A stretch of 64,000 bases of DNA from Nepenthes gracilis (Eukaryota; Streptophyta; Magnoliopsida; Caryophyllales; Nepenthaceae), in NCBI GenBank assembly GCA_033239525.1, contig BSYO01000033.1, forward strand, positions 797,501 through 861,500, given 5' to 3'. The position numbers and the translations under genes are program-made. Numbering within the stretch: the first letter of the stretch is position 1; each line of letters begins with the position of its first letter. Shown here piece after piece: positions 23,623-35,643 of the stretch. The notes under the pieces are model-generated. The model was not told the DNA's origin, did not search any database, and was given only the letters and a program-made list of their open reading frames with translations.

Positions 23623-25185
23623 AAAGCCTCTTAAACAAGGAGGGATAGAATAGTTGTATAAATTATGACCTCCAAGTATACATTGGAGCAAATAAAACTA
23701 GGCATACAGGCACTATTAACATTGTCTAGTAATACTTACCACAAATATTATTTACTAACTATGAATTACTATAAATATAGTATTACATAGACATGATATT
23801 TAGGTATGTGTGTCTGCTTGCGCGCATGCGCATATGTGTGCTTTTGTATTTTGTAACTGAGCTCTATTTAGAAGGGTGAAAACAAATATCTCTAAGTATT
23901 GACATGTTCATTTTATTTACTTAATATTTGTTTAATCTTGATTTCAGGTAAAACATTTATTTGAACTCTAAAACTACCTTGTTAAAACTTGTAACGACAT
24001 ATTTATTTATGAGTTTATGTGAAATATTATAAGAATATAGTCATGTTATAAATATCTAGGCATGTCTTATTATAAATGACTACAAGCTAAAGTTATTTTT
24101 AAAGAGTTTAGGCCTATGTTTTGCCCGTTTAATAGTTAAATTACACCCATTAGTGAACTTTAATTCCAATAAAATATGGGCAACACTAGTGGCTTGGGCT
24201 TGTACAATTGTTTCTGTATCTCACTGGACACTCGTTTCATAAAAATAAATATGATTGTAATAATTTTGAAATGATATATAAATTTTATTCTCAAGAATTT
24301 TATCATTATATTCCTTATCTAAACATTATTTATAAAAATAAATTTACATATTTATATCTATAAATATTAAATTTTGACTTACCAAAATTGCATCAAAATC
24401 ATTGTTATCTCAAAAAATAAAAGACGATTTCTCTCTTTTCTATTAGGATTTGTAAAAATTTTTACAAATCATATACATCACAAAAAGATGATTATAGATA
24501 TCTTCTTATACAGTAAGAGAATGTCATTTTTAAATTATCAAAATGTTACTTTTTCATTAAAGAATATGCTCTAAATAGACATGCCTTTTTAAAAATTTAT
24601 TTTTAATTAATTGTAAATAATTAATATATCTAAATTAATTATATATGATTGTATTATTTAATCAAAATTTAATAAGTCAATAAATCATATACCTTATTAT
24701 GTGAAATATTTTTCTAATATTTTTTCACTTGTCCCATATGACAATAATATTTATTTGAAATGATTAAAATAAACTTTTAAGTACATAACATCATAATCCT
24801 CTAATAATTTAGACACCGTAATACTATAATCAATTAACCAATAAATGTTGGTCATGGTGGTTTATTTCATTATATGACATAATTCCTTCATGTACTGCAA
24901 TACTTATAAATCACATGACTAAAGTTTTAATTGAGAAATATTTATACGATTGAATAATAATATTTTAGTGCGAGACTAATTAGGTTATCATTAATCTAAA
25001 AACCTTAACTTCGAATAATATGAAAAACAAGAGATATCAAAAATACATAAGGCAAGATCTCGTATATTAAGAGTAATAATATAAATTTATAATTATATTA
25101 TGAATAATGACAATGACCCATATTATTAATATGATCTATAAATATTTTTGATGATAAATTCTTAGATAATAGACTTTTAATTATT
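23623..25185. other. AT-rich DNA downstream of the WRKY gene
   Basis: The first 100 or so bases are probably WRKY 3' UTR. The rest is AT-rich without a recognised gene. Its right part could contain the 3' LTR of the minus-strand copia element that begins near 25190, but I could not match it to a second LTR. Confidence 0.4.
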
Positions 25186-25189
25186 AGTT

Positions 25190-26294
25190 TAGTGTTAATA
25201 TAATTGACAAATTTTGTATATGAATTTTACTTTTACGGCAATATATTCAATTTCTATATATTTAGTAATATTTAAATACTTATTATTCTTTGAGAAGTAA
25301 ACTGCTGTAAAATTATCATAATAAATTTTCAACAGCTTGATCATGTTGTCAATTATTTTAAGTCCCAAAATAAAATTTTGTAATCACAATGCATGTATAA
25401 TAGCTTCAAAATATGTCACAAATTCTACTTTTATCGTTAATATAGTAATCATAGATTGTTTCAAACTCTTTTATACAATTACTCCTCTAGCTAAAATAAA
25501 AATATATCCGAAGGTGGATTTTTTGGTGTCTATATATCAAATATAGTTTGAATCCGAATACATTTTCTCTTCTAAACGATTTGACTTCTTATACATATGT
25601 AGTCTTTACTCCCTTACAAATATCTCATTAATTTCTTTACTACTTTTCAATAACTCATACCAATATTACCTTGGTATCTTCTAAGTATACCAACTGTAAA
25701 ATTTACATATAATCTAGTGCAAATCTGTTCATATATTAAATTTGTTACGGTGGATGTATAACAAATGTTCTTTATTTGATTTCGTTCTATTCCAATTTAC
25801 GGGCATTGTATGCCAAATGTATCACCTATTTTGATTGAAGCAATACTAATTGTATAGCTTTTTATTCTAAATCTCTTTGTAACTTTTTTAATATATCCTT
25901 TTTAAAATAATTCTAACAATTCATGCGATTTATCTCATAATATTTTGATTCTTATTATATAAATTATCTAACTCATATTTTTTATATCAAAATTTTTAGA
26001 GAGATAATTTTTAATTTCATGTAACAATTTAAAATTACTACTTACATATAATATATCATCAACATTTATGACAAAAAATATAAACTTACTTTTATTGAGT
26101 TTTATGTATATGCACTGATCAATTGTATTTTCTGTAAAATTAAAAAAATAAAAAGATATCATAAAAACTTAAAATACCACTATCATAAGACTAATTTAAA
26201 TCAATATATTAATTTATTTAATTTACAAATTAAATTCTCGTATCCTTTAATTAAAAATTCTTCAGATTGTTCCATATAGACTTCTTCATCTAAG
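25190..26294 (-). pseudogene. copia reverse transcriptase (3' part) and RNase H
   Basis: The 64-aa reading at 25968-26162 has the copia RT palm: DQCIYIKLNKSKFIFFVINVDDILY with the intact catalytic VDD, then LLHEIKNYLSKNFDIKNM. Upstream, 26200-26294 gives DEEVYMEQSEEFLIKGYENLICKL. Further left, worn readings correspond to a CTR-type segment near 25710 and RNase H (a FEAIIHAL-like segment near 25410 and AVYFSKNNKY near 25310). Stops interrupt all parts. Confidence 0.88.
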
Positions 26295-26299
26295 CTACA

Positions 26300-27309
26300 T
26301 ATAGATCCGACAGTTTGTTGGGCTGACCAAGAATCTGACCTTTCAGAGTGCTCCAGAAAGAAGCAGCCTAAGAGAAATTGCTCGCGGCCCAAAGCCCAAA
26401 TTGTGCGATCCAAATCCACCTAGTTGCATATAGGCCATCGAAGTCACTCACTGGGCAACCCGCAAATGCAACCAATAGTACTCGCTTAATGGTTCTAACT
26501 CAGTAAATATTTTCAAAATATTGTTCTATGATTACGGAACGTCCCAGAAATGTAACAGTAGTGTAACAAATATTCTTAGGTGACAGTTATCAACTGTAGC
26601 CACCCCTAATTGTTGAGACAGCTGAGCAAACCTATACGGCACCAACTGTTAGGCCCAATGAAGGCTACATCGGCTCCAATATTATAAATACCTCTTTACC
26701 TCTACGAAGGAAGGGGACGGGGGATCAAAAAACGTCCATAAGGCAACACTTCGAAGCACACTCCAAATCCTCAAACTCTCAAACGCGACGAAACACCACA
26801 AAGCTACTCCCCGTAGAGCGTATCTTTCTCTCTCGACGAGCACACCTATCTTTAAGTCGCTTATCGTCGAGCGCACCTCTCTCTCTAAGCCTTTTCTTAT
26901 CGAGTGCATCTCTCTCTCTAAGCCACTTCTCATCAAGCGCATCTATCTCAAAGCCACTTTCAAATAGAGCGCAATCATCGAAGTTTAATCCTCCATCACA
27001 AAGTCACTCTCTAACAAAGTGCTCTTATTAAAACCCAATCCTCCATTAACACTCAATTTCTGAAATATATATTTACGCATTATTTACTCAGCATTCTATC
27101 TTTCTATTAAATTAAAAAAGATTTTAATTTAAACGTCATGGAATATATTGGGGAACAAGTCTCGCCATATTCTAACATCTTATTTGTGAATTATAGTATG
27201 TAGGATTCAAGTTTTGAGTAACAAATACCAGACCCATTTCAGTTCAACTTACTGTGACAATCGAATGGTTTACTAATTCGTTCGATAATCTGTATCTAGA
27301 GACGCATCA
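26300..27309 (+). mobile_element. Solo LTR, Tat-lineage type, nested in copia RT
   Basis: The LTR runs from TATAGATCCGACAG (TG changed to TA) to GAGACGCATCA at 27309. It has ATTATAAATAC (TATA box, about 26681), a CT-rich leader, AATTTAAACGTC (the worn TTGAGCGTC block, about 27126), TAGTATGTAGGATTCAAG (about 27194) and the CGCATCA end. The start matches the LTR at 55725 in spacing to TTGGGCTGRCC. Flanks CTACA (26295-26299) and CTACC (27310-27314) are a 4/5 target duplication. They interrupt the copia RT between its NG and LDEEVYMEQ segments. Only an LTR is present. Confidence 0.83.
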
Positions 27310-27314
27310 CTACC

Positions 27315-28598
27315 ATTTAAAAAAGTAGTCTTTATATCAATTTAGTTTATACCAAATTAAAATATGCCACCAATAACAGTATAATTCTTAAAGAGTTCTT
27401 ATTTAAAATTAGAGAGAATGTATCTTTATAATCAATGTTACATATCTAAGTATAACATTTAATAACAAGTCTAACTTTATATCGTTTGATATTGTATTTT
27501 GAGTCACGTTTGATCTTAAGTACCTATTTATAATCAACTAGTGTATAACTTTTAGATAATTTGACTAGATCCCAAATATTGTTATATATCATTAATTTTA
27601 ACTCGTTTTTTATGATATTATTGCATTTAAAAAAAATTAATTTTTTCTACAGCTCATTGAAAAGAAATCAAATCATTATATATCTATATATCAAACTCAA
27701 ATTATTGTAGATTAACCAAATAATTATTTGAAATAATAGATCTTCTTTTCTCTATAAGATCTTTTTATTATTACTTTTTATGGTTATTCTACAACTTATT
27801 TATTGGTAAGAATCTCATCATGGATGATAGGATCATTCATTTATTATTTATGGTTATTAGATTGTTCAATAATAGTCAGAATAATAAAGTTTTTTTGAAG
27901 TTATGGGTGAATAGACTTGTACTATAATGCTTTAATATCCATATTTCATGGAATATCACTCAAAATGGTTTCACCATTTAAAAAATCAGACATTATTGAT
28001 TTTTATTATATTCATACTATTATTCAGAAAATAAAACATATATTGTTTAGATTTTTCTGAATAATTAATAATGTATTTACTAATAGTTTTAAAATCTAAT
28101 TTCATTTTTTTAGATTATATATTATAATATTTGCTGGACACTTTAAAATATATTGGTATTGAAAAGACTTGATTTTTTATTAATCCACAACTCAAAAGTA
28201 GTTTTTAAATTCATTTTACTAAAAATTTAGTTAATAATAACACAACAGTTTTAACGACTTCCATGCATAAAAAATTGGATAAATAGACATTACTCAATAT
28301 AATCTTAGCCATACCCATTAAAATATAATTATACAATTTAGTAACACCATTATGCTATGGCATCTCTAACATAGTGTATTAAATAATTATACTATACTTT
28401 TCTAGTAGCTTAGCAAAAAAGCTAGGAAGTTATCTTAATTTATTATATTTACTATAATATTTATCACCTTTATTAAATATCGTGATTTTCGTATTTTTAT
28501 TCGATTATCTTTTAATCTCAATTATATATATCTCTCAAATACTTACAATATGAGATTTTTGTATAATAAATATATATAATAATAACGTAAAAATTTAT
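27315..28598 (-). pseudogene. copia integrase (main part) and 5' part of RT
   Basis: Minus-strand translation in fragments gives an integrase core with the worn FIYKFLRYYYIYL segment near 28595, a YTMLEMP-x-HNGV segment near 28375 (normally YTPxxNGV), and the YIINYSEKSKQYMFY segment near 28060 (normally GYSxxxKGYR). The linker to RT (VLKIKRDSKYNIKRYKVRL, about 27520) and NSLRIILLLVAYF (about 27385) follow. Stop codons are frequent. Confidence 0.82.
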
Positions 28599-28603
28599 AG
28601 ATA

Positions 28604-29090
28604 TGATGAGTTTTGAATCCAAATTTCGAACAGATTCGAGTCAAGTCGGTTGTCTTAGTCTCGTTTCGCCTATTGGGTTTGGATCATGCACACCACAACT
28701 ATGAATAAGAGATCAGGTGACGGCGGAAGGTTATCCCACCGTAAACACTCCAATGTTCAAATCAGTAAGCAGTCTTTGAATTAAGAAGGTAAAAATAAAT
28801 AATGTAAGAAAATGTAGAGAGTGTTTGACATGGGTGGGTTCTCTCATTGAGAAAGGCTTCGTTGGCTTGTGAGGTGCGCTGGCTTTAGACACTGTGTTCG
28901 CTGAAAACGTAGTGACAAAGAGAAAAAGCGTTTGTAGCCTGAAGCGTGTAAGCTTTTCCACAGATAGCTTTTGTGGGCAAACGAGAGCGTGTTGCTGGCA
29001 GTGCTAGCCACGGCTCGAGCGCTCAGTAGGTGCAAGCCTGCTGGCAGTGCTTCAACAGCACGAATCCGAACTTTTCTCAATTTCTCTTCC
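28604..29090 (-). repeat. 3' LTR (truncated) of the nested Tat element
   Basis: Bases 28630-29000 align with 31660-32030 almost throughout (TCAAGTCGGTTGTCT, GAGGTTATCCCACCGTAAA, GGCACTGTGTTCGCTG, GCGTTTGTAGCCTGAAG). Similarity ends after GAGAGCGTGTT. The rest of the expected 1-kb LTR is missing, and the right limit given here is approximate. Confidence 0.8.
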
Positions 29091-29449
29091 GATATCCAAC
29101 CTTATTCGTTCCATAGGCCTAGCATTGATCATTAGCATAATAATCACCTCATCATTAATAAGTTTTTAAATCCGGAACCTCACATCTATAGTAAGAACTT
29201 GACCCAGCTCGTCGCGTAGTGTCCCAGTGAGTGAGCCTCCGATCTGTACGCACCTCTCCGGGTCTTCCGGTTCAATGAGATTAGATCGGTTGCTTCATCA
29301 GACTATGCTTGTTGTAAGATTGCTTCATCTCATTGGTCAAGCTCTCTTGCCACCTTTATACTACTATTTGGAGTAATTTGGGACATGTAGTATATCCTCC
29401 AAGTGACTTGGTCGCCCAGTATTTTATTAATAGCGCATGTTGTTGGGAA

Positions 29450-29671
29450 TTACATCTTGAGGTGCGGTATTGAAATGACAGCTCCGAATGTTGTTAGGCA
29501 CGGGCGGCCTAGAATCGTGTTGTACATGAAAGGTAGATTGACGACCAAGAAAGTGAGTGTACGACTCGTCATTCTTGGGTACATGCCCAGGGTGACATTC
29601 AATTGGATCATTCTTTGGATGGCCACTGGTTCGTTGTCAAGGCCATAGAGTGGGCCTTCGACAGGTTTCAA
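29450..29671 (-). pseudogene. Tat-type protease region fragment
   Basis: The 73-aa reading includes GPLYGLDNEPV, TLGMYPRM, FLVVNLPFMYNTILGRPCL and a SIPHLKM segment. The YN-x-ILGRP motif and its spacing are characteristic of the region after the aspartic protease in Tat/Ogre-type gypsy pol. No RT follows on the minus strand. Confidence 0.82.
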
Positions 29672-29949
29672 CTGACTCTTTTTTAAACCAAGTTTAAAAA
29701 ATGTATCAAGTTAAAGTAAATCATGGGAACTTCTATTATCAACAAAAGCTCGTTTCAATTGGTAGTTGACGCTACCGTCTGAAACGAGTGTTGATACAAT
29801 AAGGGGATCTGCATGGGGGGAGATTACATGGCTTAGGTCATTATCGCTAAAGCTAATGACGTTGTCTTCTGTGGCTATTTCTTTCGCCGAGCCTGCTGCT
29901 CATTGTGATCTGCTGAGGTCTTAGCCGGCCAGGTTGTGATCATATTGAT

Positions 29950-31343
29950 CACTCCAACCGCGATCCGGTTCTTTGGTGGGGAAGGCTCTGGTCCTTCCCC
30001 TCCTTAGACGCCAAAGCTCTACCTAGATTTCCTAATGAACCTAGCAAGGTGGTCCCTCCGGATGAGCTCCTCGATTTTCCGCTGAAGTGTCTTACAATCT
30101 TCCGTGGAGTGTCTGGGAGATCGATGAAAATCGCAGTACTTGGCTGGATTTTCTCATTCCGCTTTCTTAAATGGTTTTGGCCACTTAAGAAACTTCTCCC
30201 CACGGATCTGCATGAGGACGTTGGAGCGTGTGTCGGTCAGGGGCGTCAGGTTGATTGGCCCGTAATTCCTTCGTTCTGGTGCTCTAGTCCTGTGCTGCTT
30301 CTTGTGGGAGTGATCTCCGTCATTGTGCTTCCTCTTTCCCACAGTTGGAAAAAAGCGAGGTTGTTCGATCTGCTCGGGATGCTTAGCCTCGTTGGTTTCC
30401 TCTACTGCTGTGTATGCCCTGGTGATGGATTCCACTTCCCAAAAGGTCTGTAAATTTTTATGCGGCAGGTGCCTAAAGAAATCTCGATGCGTTAATGTAG
30501 AGATGAAACTGCCAAATTTTATTTTCTCTGTGAACCTGGGGATTCTTCTCGCCTCCATTACAAAGCGATCCAAGAACTTTCATGGATTCTCTCCCTGCTT
30601 CTGCTTGATATGGGAGAGATGTCAGTGTTGCTTCTCTTCCCGACGGCTGAAGGCATATTGTACCAAGAAGATATCAGTGAGCTCTCGGAAGCTTCGAATT
30701 GAATCAGATGGGAGACGATGGAACCAGATGCGGTCATCTCCCTTCACCGTAGGGGGAAAATAGCGGCACATGGCTGCATCCTCTAACCTTTGTAGGCTTA
30801 GATGGGTGCGAAAAAATTGAGGTGATCCATGGGATCAACGCTCCAATCGTAAGAGTCAAGAGTTGACATCTTGAACCGGCCGTCATGGGACGGCTCAAGA
30901 TCTACGCTGTGAAGGGGATCTGTCCAGATCTATGGCGTGTTCGTCATTATTGAACACACGTTTCAGGGATGTTCTCCACCGTAAATCTGTGGGGATGGCG
31001 TCACTGATTCTTTTGGAATTGAGATAGGTTCTCAACTCCGTCCTTTCTCTAATGTGGCGAGTAATCGGCCAACTACTGCCACCAGCGGATCTAATGATCT
31101 TGGAGACCCCCTCCTGAGCCTAATGCATGGTCTTCACTCCGGAGTACCGAGGATTCCTTCATTCGGGACTCTCCTCCGGAGTCCTGCCGTCCAAACGTTC
31201 TTCGAGTTTTGATCTGCTCTAGGCATGTGAGGCCTCCGAAGCCTGAGTATTGGCCTGCCCCTTGGTCTTTTTGACCGATTTCTTCTTCTTCTAATCTCCT
31301 CGCTTGGAGGCCAGAGTAGGGAATGCTGCGAGTGGAGCCCCAT
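29950..31343 (-). pseudogene. Tat-type gag of the nested element
   Basis: The capsid part is seen near 30770-30620 as RYFPPTVKGDDRIWFHRLPS and SIRSFRELTDIFLVQ, a typical gypsy capsid pattern. The later part is at 30573-30154 (139 aa open) and includes LTPLTDTRSNVLMQIRGEKFLKWPKP, a segment preceding the zinc-knuckle region in Tat Gag. Frame changes separate the parts. The 69-aa reading at 31134-31343 lies in the N-terminal region and is rich in Arg. Confidence 0.75.
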
Positions 31344-31600
31344 GCTGAACGTTCTCCTGGAGGGCGCAGAGCATTTGGAGCATTCTGTTTATACTGTTCA
31401 TACGCTCCGTCAGATTCTGGAAAAAGGGTGCTGGCACACCGTTGATCACTCCGTTGATCTAGTTACTAGCAGAGTGGTCCTGGTCGGTGTGGCCATGTCT
31501 CTAGCGGGACCATTAGCTTGCGCTCTTATATTCACCATTCTATTTGATGAGAGGCGAAACTGAGAGAGATCGTGGAAAAATATGGTTGGCTTTTTATAAG

Positions 31601-31620
31601 CTTCTTACAGACGGCGCCAA
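31601..31620 (-). promoter_or_regulatory. Primer-binding site, tRNA-Arg-like (TTGGCGCCGTC)
   Basis: On the minus strand TTGGCGCCGTCTGTAAGAAG follows the LTR terminus GATGCTTCA directly. TGGCGCCG is the usual Tat/Ogre minus-strand primer site. It fixes the inner edge of the 5' LTR and the orientation of the element. Confidence 0.85.
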
Positions 31621-32640
31621 TGAAGCATCATAAATTTAAGTTTTGAAGAGATTTATGTCAAGTCGGTTGTCTGAGTTCAGCTCCGCCTACTGAGTCTGAA
31701 TCCGCACACCATAATTACGAACAAGAGGTCAAATGACGGTGAGAGGTTATCCCACCGTAAATACTCCCATACTCAATTTAGCAAGCAGCCTTAAAATTAA
31801 TAAGTTAAAAATTAATAATGTAAAAAAATACAGAGAGTGTTTAAGATGGGTGAGTACTCTCTTTGAGAGATGCTTTGTTGGCTCGTGAGGAGTGCTGGCT
31901 TTAGGCACTGTGTTCGCTGGGAACGTAATGACAAAGAGAGAGAGAGAGAGCGTTTGTAGCCTGAAGGGTTTGAGCTTTTCTGCAGAGAGCTTTTATGGGC
32001 AAATGAGAGCGTGTTACCGGGCGAGTTTAAGTGTTTGAGCTTATTATGGGCAAATGAATGTGTGCCTTGGAGTGAGGGCTCCATGGCATTTTATAGGTGC
32101 TACTTTGGGTTGCCTTCGTTGTGCAGAAGGGTTTAATTTTCGCGCTCTATTGGGATCATTGCCTTTCCTGGCGTTTAGTTTTTATGGCGGTAATGGTTGC
32201 TGGATTGATTGCTTTCCGTTTATATTCTGCAACCGTTAGGGTTTGCAGCAAGCAGGATGAGGATTTTGGCATTTTTCTTTAGGGACGCACGTTGAATCTG
32301 CTAATGACCATTGCCATTGAGACTGCCTTCTGTGAAGAACATAAAATTAGGGGAGAAGATCGTTGCTGGTCGAAGACGGTCGCGTGGGCCAAACTTGGCT
32401 TGGCCCACTTCAAGCCTGGCCTTCGGATGGTCAACTGGTCATGCTTCTGGTCAATGGAATCATTTATCGTCTTCTATGATTTTGGTCAATGGAAGCGTTG
32501 ACTGTCTTGGGCCCAAGTGGACGGTCTTGAGCTTCTCTTGACTTATTGGCCTTTCAACCTGTCAACGGTAAACGTTGACCGTGCAGGTGCTATTGGGTTA
32601 TTTTTTCTTCTTGGGCCAGTTCATTACTAGCGTACCATCA
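31621..32640 (-). repeat. 5' LTR of the nested Tat element
   Basis: The minus-strand LTR runs from TGATGGTACGCTAG (32640) to TGATGCTTCA (31621). It carries the same landmarks as the solo LTR at 7810-8632 (ends, GGTCAACG-type blocks, TATAAAATGCC at about 32090) and a GA microsatellite at 31937-31951. Confidence 0.88.
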
Positions 32641-32645
32641 AGATA

Positions 32646-34050
32646 AAAGTGATGAAAATTTTTTTTCCGCGTAAAAATAGAAAACTAAAAGACCCCATAA
32701 ATATCTATTTGGATAATTTCCAAAAGTTTTCTATTTATGGCACCCTTTTTTGTATACTTGATTTATCTTTCTTTAATACAATTGATACACATATTAAAAT
32801 TAGAGAAATTAATTTTAGATAAAACTTCTTCTTTTATTAATCTTTTCATATGATCTTTAAATATATAATTTAATTTTTGGTGTCACAAGAAAGAAAAATT
32901 CTTATTTATTAAATTACATTTTGTTCCTACAATATCATATGGGGTTATGAAAGTTTCAGTAAAATTTTTATCAATATTAATTTTGTAAAACCCATCACAA
33001 AGGGTTCTCGGAAAAAAAGAAAGGTTTTATAATTGTATAAGCTAATCCTTCTATTTTAAAATATATCCTTAAGTATTGAGTTTAAAAATGAAAATAAAAT
33101 TTCTAGAAATTAAAGATACATATTGCATTTTCAATAAATCTAAATAAAATCTAATTTAAAAAAATAAATAAAAATTTTCAGTAATAAAAATAGAAACTTT
33201 GACACCATTTTTCAATATAAAAAAATTCTCATTTTGATTTGAGATCTATATTGTAAGGAAGCCCTACGTTGTTTTGAAAACATGAACATTAAAAGTCAAT
33301 CAAACCATCAGATATTATAAAAAATTTCAATTAGGTTTGATTTAAAATAATTATAAGCTAAATACTTATTTTTCCTTTAGACTTTCTTTTATAGCATTTT
33401 TTATAAAATGTCTTAACTTTGTATAGAACTAATACATTTAATTACTTTCTTTCTTCTGATTTCCTATACCAAATTGAAATTTTTTTTGATAATCCAATTT
33501 TAATACTTTCTCTTTTTTTTTCCTGCTTTTTCTTATTACTATAACTCATTAAATTTATTGAATAAATTTTTTATTATTTAAGTCTTTTCTTTTATTGAAC
33601 CAACATACTTCCTAATTTATTTGTATCCACTTATCTTTAATAATATTGTAATAAATTTAGAAATATCCATATTAGGAGGAAATAAATTCATAATAAATTA
33701 AATAATAAAAGATTTATTCATATCCAAATTAATAATTTTAAATTTTGCAACCAAATTAGTCATTTAAAATATATACTCATGAATTTTTTGAGCAATATTA
33801 AATTTTATGGTTGTAAATTTTGCCATTAGTGTCCCCATAAAAGGTTTATTCATGACAAAAAATGACTTACAATAGTATTTAATAAATTGATAATATTTTT
33901 AGTTTTTGAAAGCGTTGACTTAATGTTTTACATTATAATTATTTTTATAAATATCATACTTATTTTATTTAATTTTTTATAATTTAATATAGGACTTTTC
34001 TTTCTCACTATTTATATCAATAATAGTAATGGGTTTCTCCAATTGTAGTG
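32646..34050 (-). pseudogene. copia gag, pre-integrase and integrase start
   Basis: The minus-strand reading near 32880-32700 gives LMKRLIKEEVLSKINFSNF and MCINCIKERSTKYTKKGA, the GAG-pre-integrase zinc-type segment of copia. It is followed by LEIIQIDIYGVF (normally LxxIHTDxxGPF) leading to the insertion point of the Tat element. Further right, near 33860-33560, MGTLMAKFTTIKFN, FKIINLDMNKSFII and FIMNLFPPNMD match copia capsid. A worn knuckle (KKCYKRKSKGK) is near 33390. Many stops are present. Confidence 0.8.
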
Positions 34051-35600
34051 TTATAGATTTAGCATATCTAAATGAAACCGAATTTGCTCAAACTAATTAA
34101 AAAAATAGTTTCATTAAATAGTAAAATAGAAGAAGTATGAGAATACATCAAAACTGAGACAAATATTACAATAAATTAAAATACTTATCATTAATGATTT
34201 AAATTAACAAATATATGAGGAATATAAAATATAAATAATGCTGTTATAGTTCATCTTTTGATATAATTATAATATATTAATTAACTATGATAATAATTTT
34301 TATTTACTTACAAAAATAATTAATAATATTTTAAAATTTAAATAAGTCTATTATATTTGAGTATTCATAATCCTATTAGAAATAAAAGATACTTATTAGT
34401 TATCATATTTAATTAATTAATTATATAAAAATTAATACACTTTTAGACCTATCATAATATTTACTAATTAAAAAATTATAACATATTAAATTTATAAAGT
34501 AATTAAATTAAGAATGGAAAAACTATCTTATTTATGAAGTAATTAAAAATTAAAATACTTTTGTGGTTACAAAAGTTATATAATGTAAATTGATAATCAT
34601 ATAAGAAATATATCATCCGTGGACGTGATTAATTTTCTTAAGGTAATCATATGAATTGTAAGGCAAAAATGGGTCTTAACCAATGGCAACAATTTCAACC
34701 ATCCTCTTTAAAAAAAGAAAGGAAAACCTTTATTAAGCACTTTAATAGAAAGACCTATTTGGATCGATTATTTTTCATTCATTTTATATTTGAGGTTATA
34801 AATTGGGTGTGTCTATGTATTCATATATAAGTTTTGAATATGTAATTTAGGATTTTAATGATCATAGTATTCACTATATATAATGCGAAAACTTAAACTA
34901 TATATACCTGAAATTAATGATAACACAGAGAATTTAATTTTTTTTTATCCAAAAATTCATATTTTTTTCATGCTTGTTTTCTGATTGTAATTTAGTGTAA
35001 AATAGAACATATCACAGAATATACCTTCAATTAGTTGCTCCGTGGTCTTCCTCTACTGTTAAGAGAAAATCAATCGCCTGCTTTACTTATTAGGTGAATA
35101 AAAATTTTGTTAACACTAAGGAACATTAAATAAATTACAAAACGATTCATCCAAAAAAAGAATTAATAGATATATTAATTATTTATAATTCTTTTTAATT
35201 CAAAGCATCATTAGGCTAATGATATCGGTATAAAGTAGATTATTTTACTAGCTTTCAACTCGTGCTAATTATAATAAGAATATATATTCATCGATTTTAA
35301 TTTCAAACCAAACAAACAAAATTTAAATAATCTTTAAAATTTAAATAATTTTGTCATATAAACCGATTTTATTTACCATTGCTTTCACCTAATTTTATGC
35401 AACTATTAATTGATACATCAAACAGAGGGTTGCAGTCTACCAGTTCGATCGACAGCAACCAACCTAGATGAAGACGGTAGATGCAGAGTGAAGAAAAAAA
35501 CCGTAGGAAGCCCTTTCTCCAAGCAACAGTCAAAATTTCGCTCCCATTCGAGATGAACACCTCGATTATTTTTCTTGTTTATTGCTTTACTGTCTAATCG
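34051..35600. other. AT-rich intergenic DNA before the DUF1664 gene
   Basis: The left part may hold the 5' LTR of the copia element, but no matching pair was found. The last 250 bases lose the extreme A/T bias and probably contain promoter and 5' leader of the DUF1664 gene. No other gene was recognised. Confidence 0.45.
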
Positions 35601-35643
35601 ATTCTAGCAGAATTATTAGGGTTTTTGATTGGTTTCTCCGGCT

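Larger units (their letters stand above)
28604..32640 (-). mobile_element. Truncated Tat-lineage Ty3/gypsy element, TSD AGATA
   Basis: The element is bounded by identical AGATA at 28599-28603 and 32641-32645. In minus orientation the 5' LTR is 31621-32640 (1020 bp, TGATGGTACGCTAG ... GATGCTTCA). It is followed by the primer site TTGGCGCCGTCTG, then gag (about 31600-29950) and a protease region (29450-29671). The 3' LTR starts at 28604 but matches the 5' LTR only for about 400-480 bases, to roughly 29000-29100. Reverse transcriptase, RNase H and integrase are missing. An internal deletion from the protease into the 3' LTR is the simplest reading. It sits inside the copia integrase. Confidence 0.88.
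25190..34050 (-). mobile_element. Ty1/copia retrotransposon, inactive, with two nested insertions
   Basis: Read on the minus strand from right to left: gag (about 33900-33350), GAG-pre-integrase (about 32880-32700), integrase start (about 32700-32646), element break, integrase rest (28598-27700), reverse transcriptase (about 27540-27310 and 26294-25700) and RNase H (about 25690-25190). Integrase before RT is the copia order. Each part is recognisable from motifs but full of stops and frameshifts. The breaks at 28599-32645 and 26295-27314 are exact insertions of Tat-type elements with target duplications, and the copia domains continue across them in register. LTRs of the copia element were not identified, so the outer limits are approximate. 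Confidence 0.85.
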
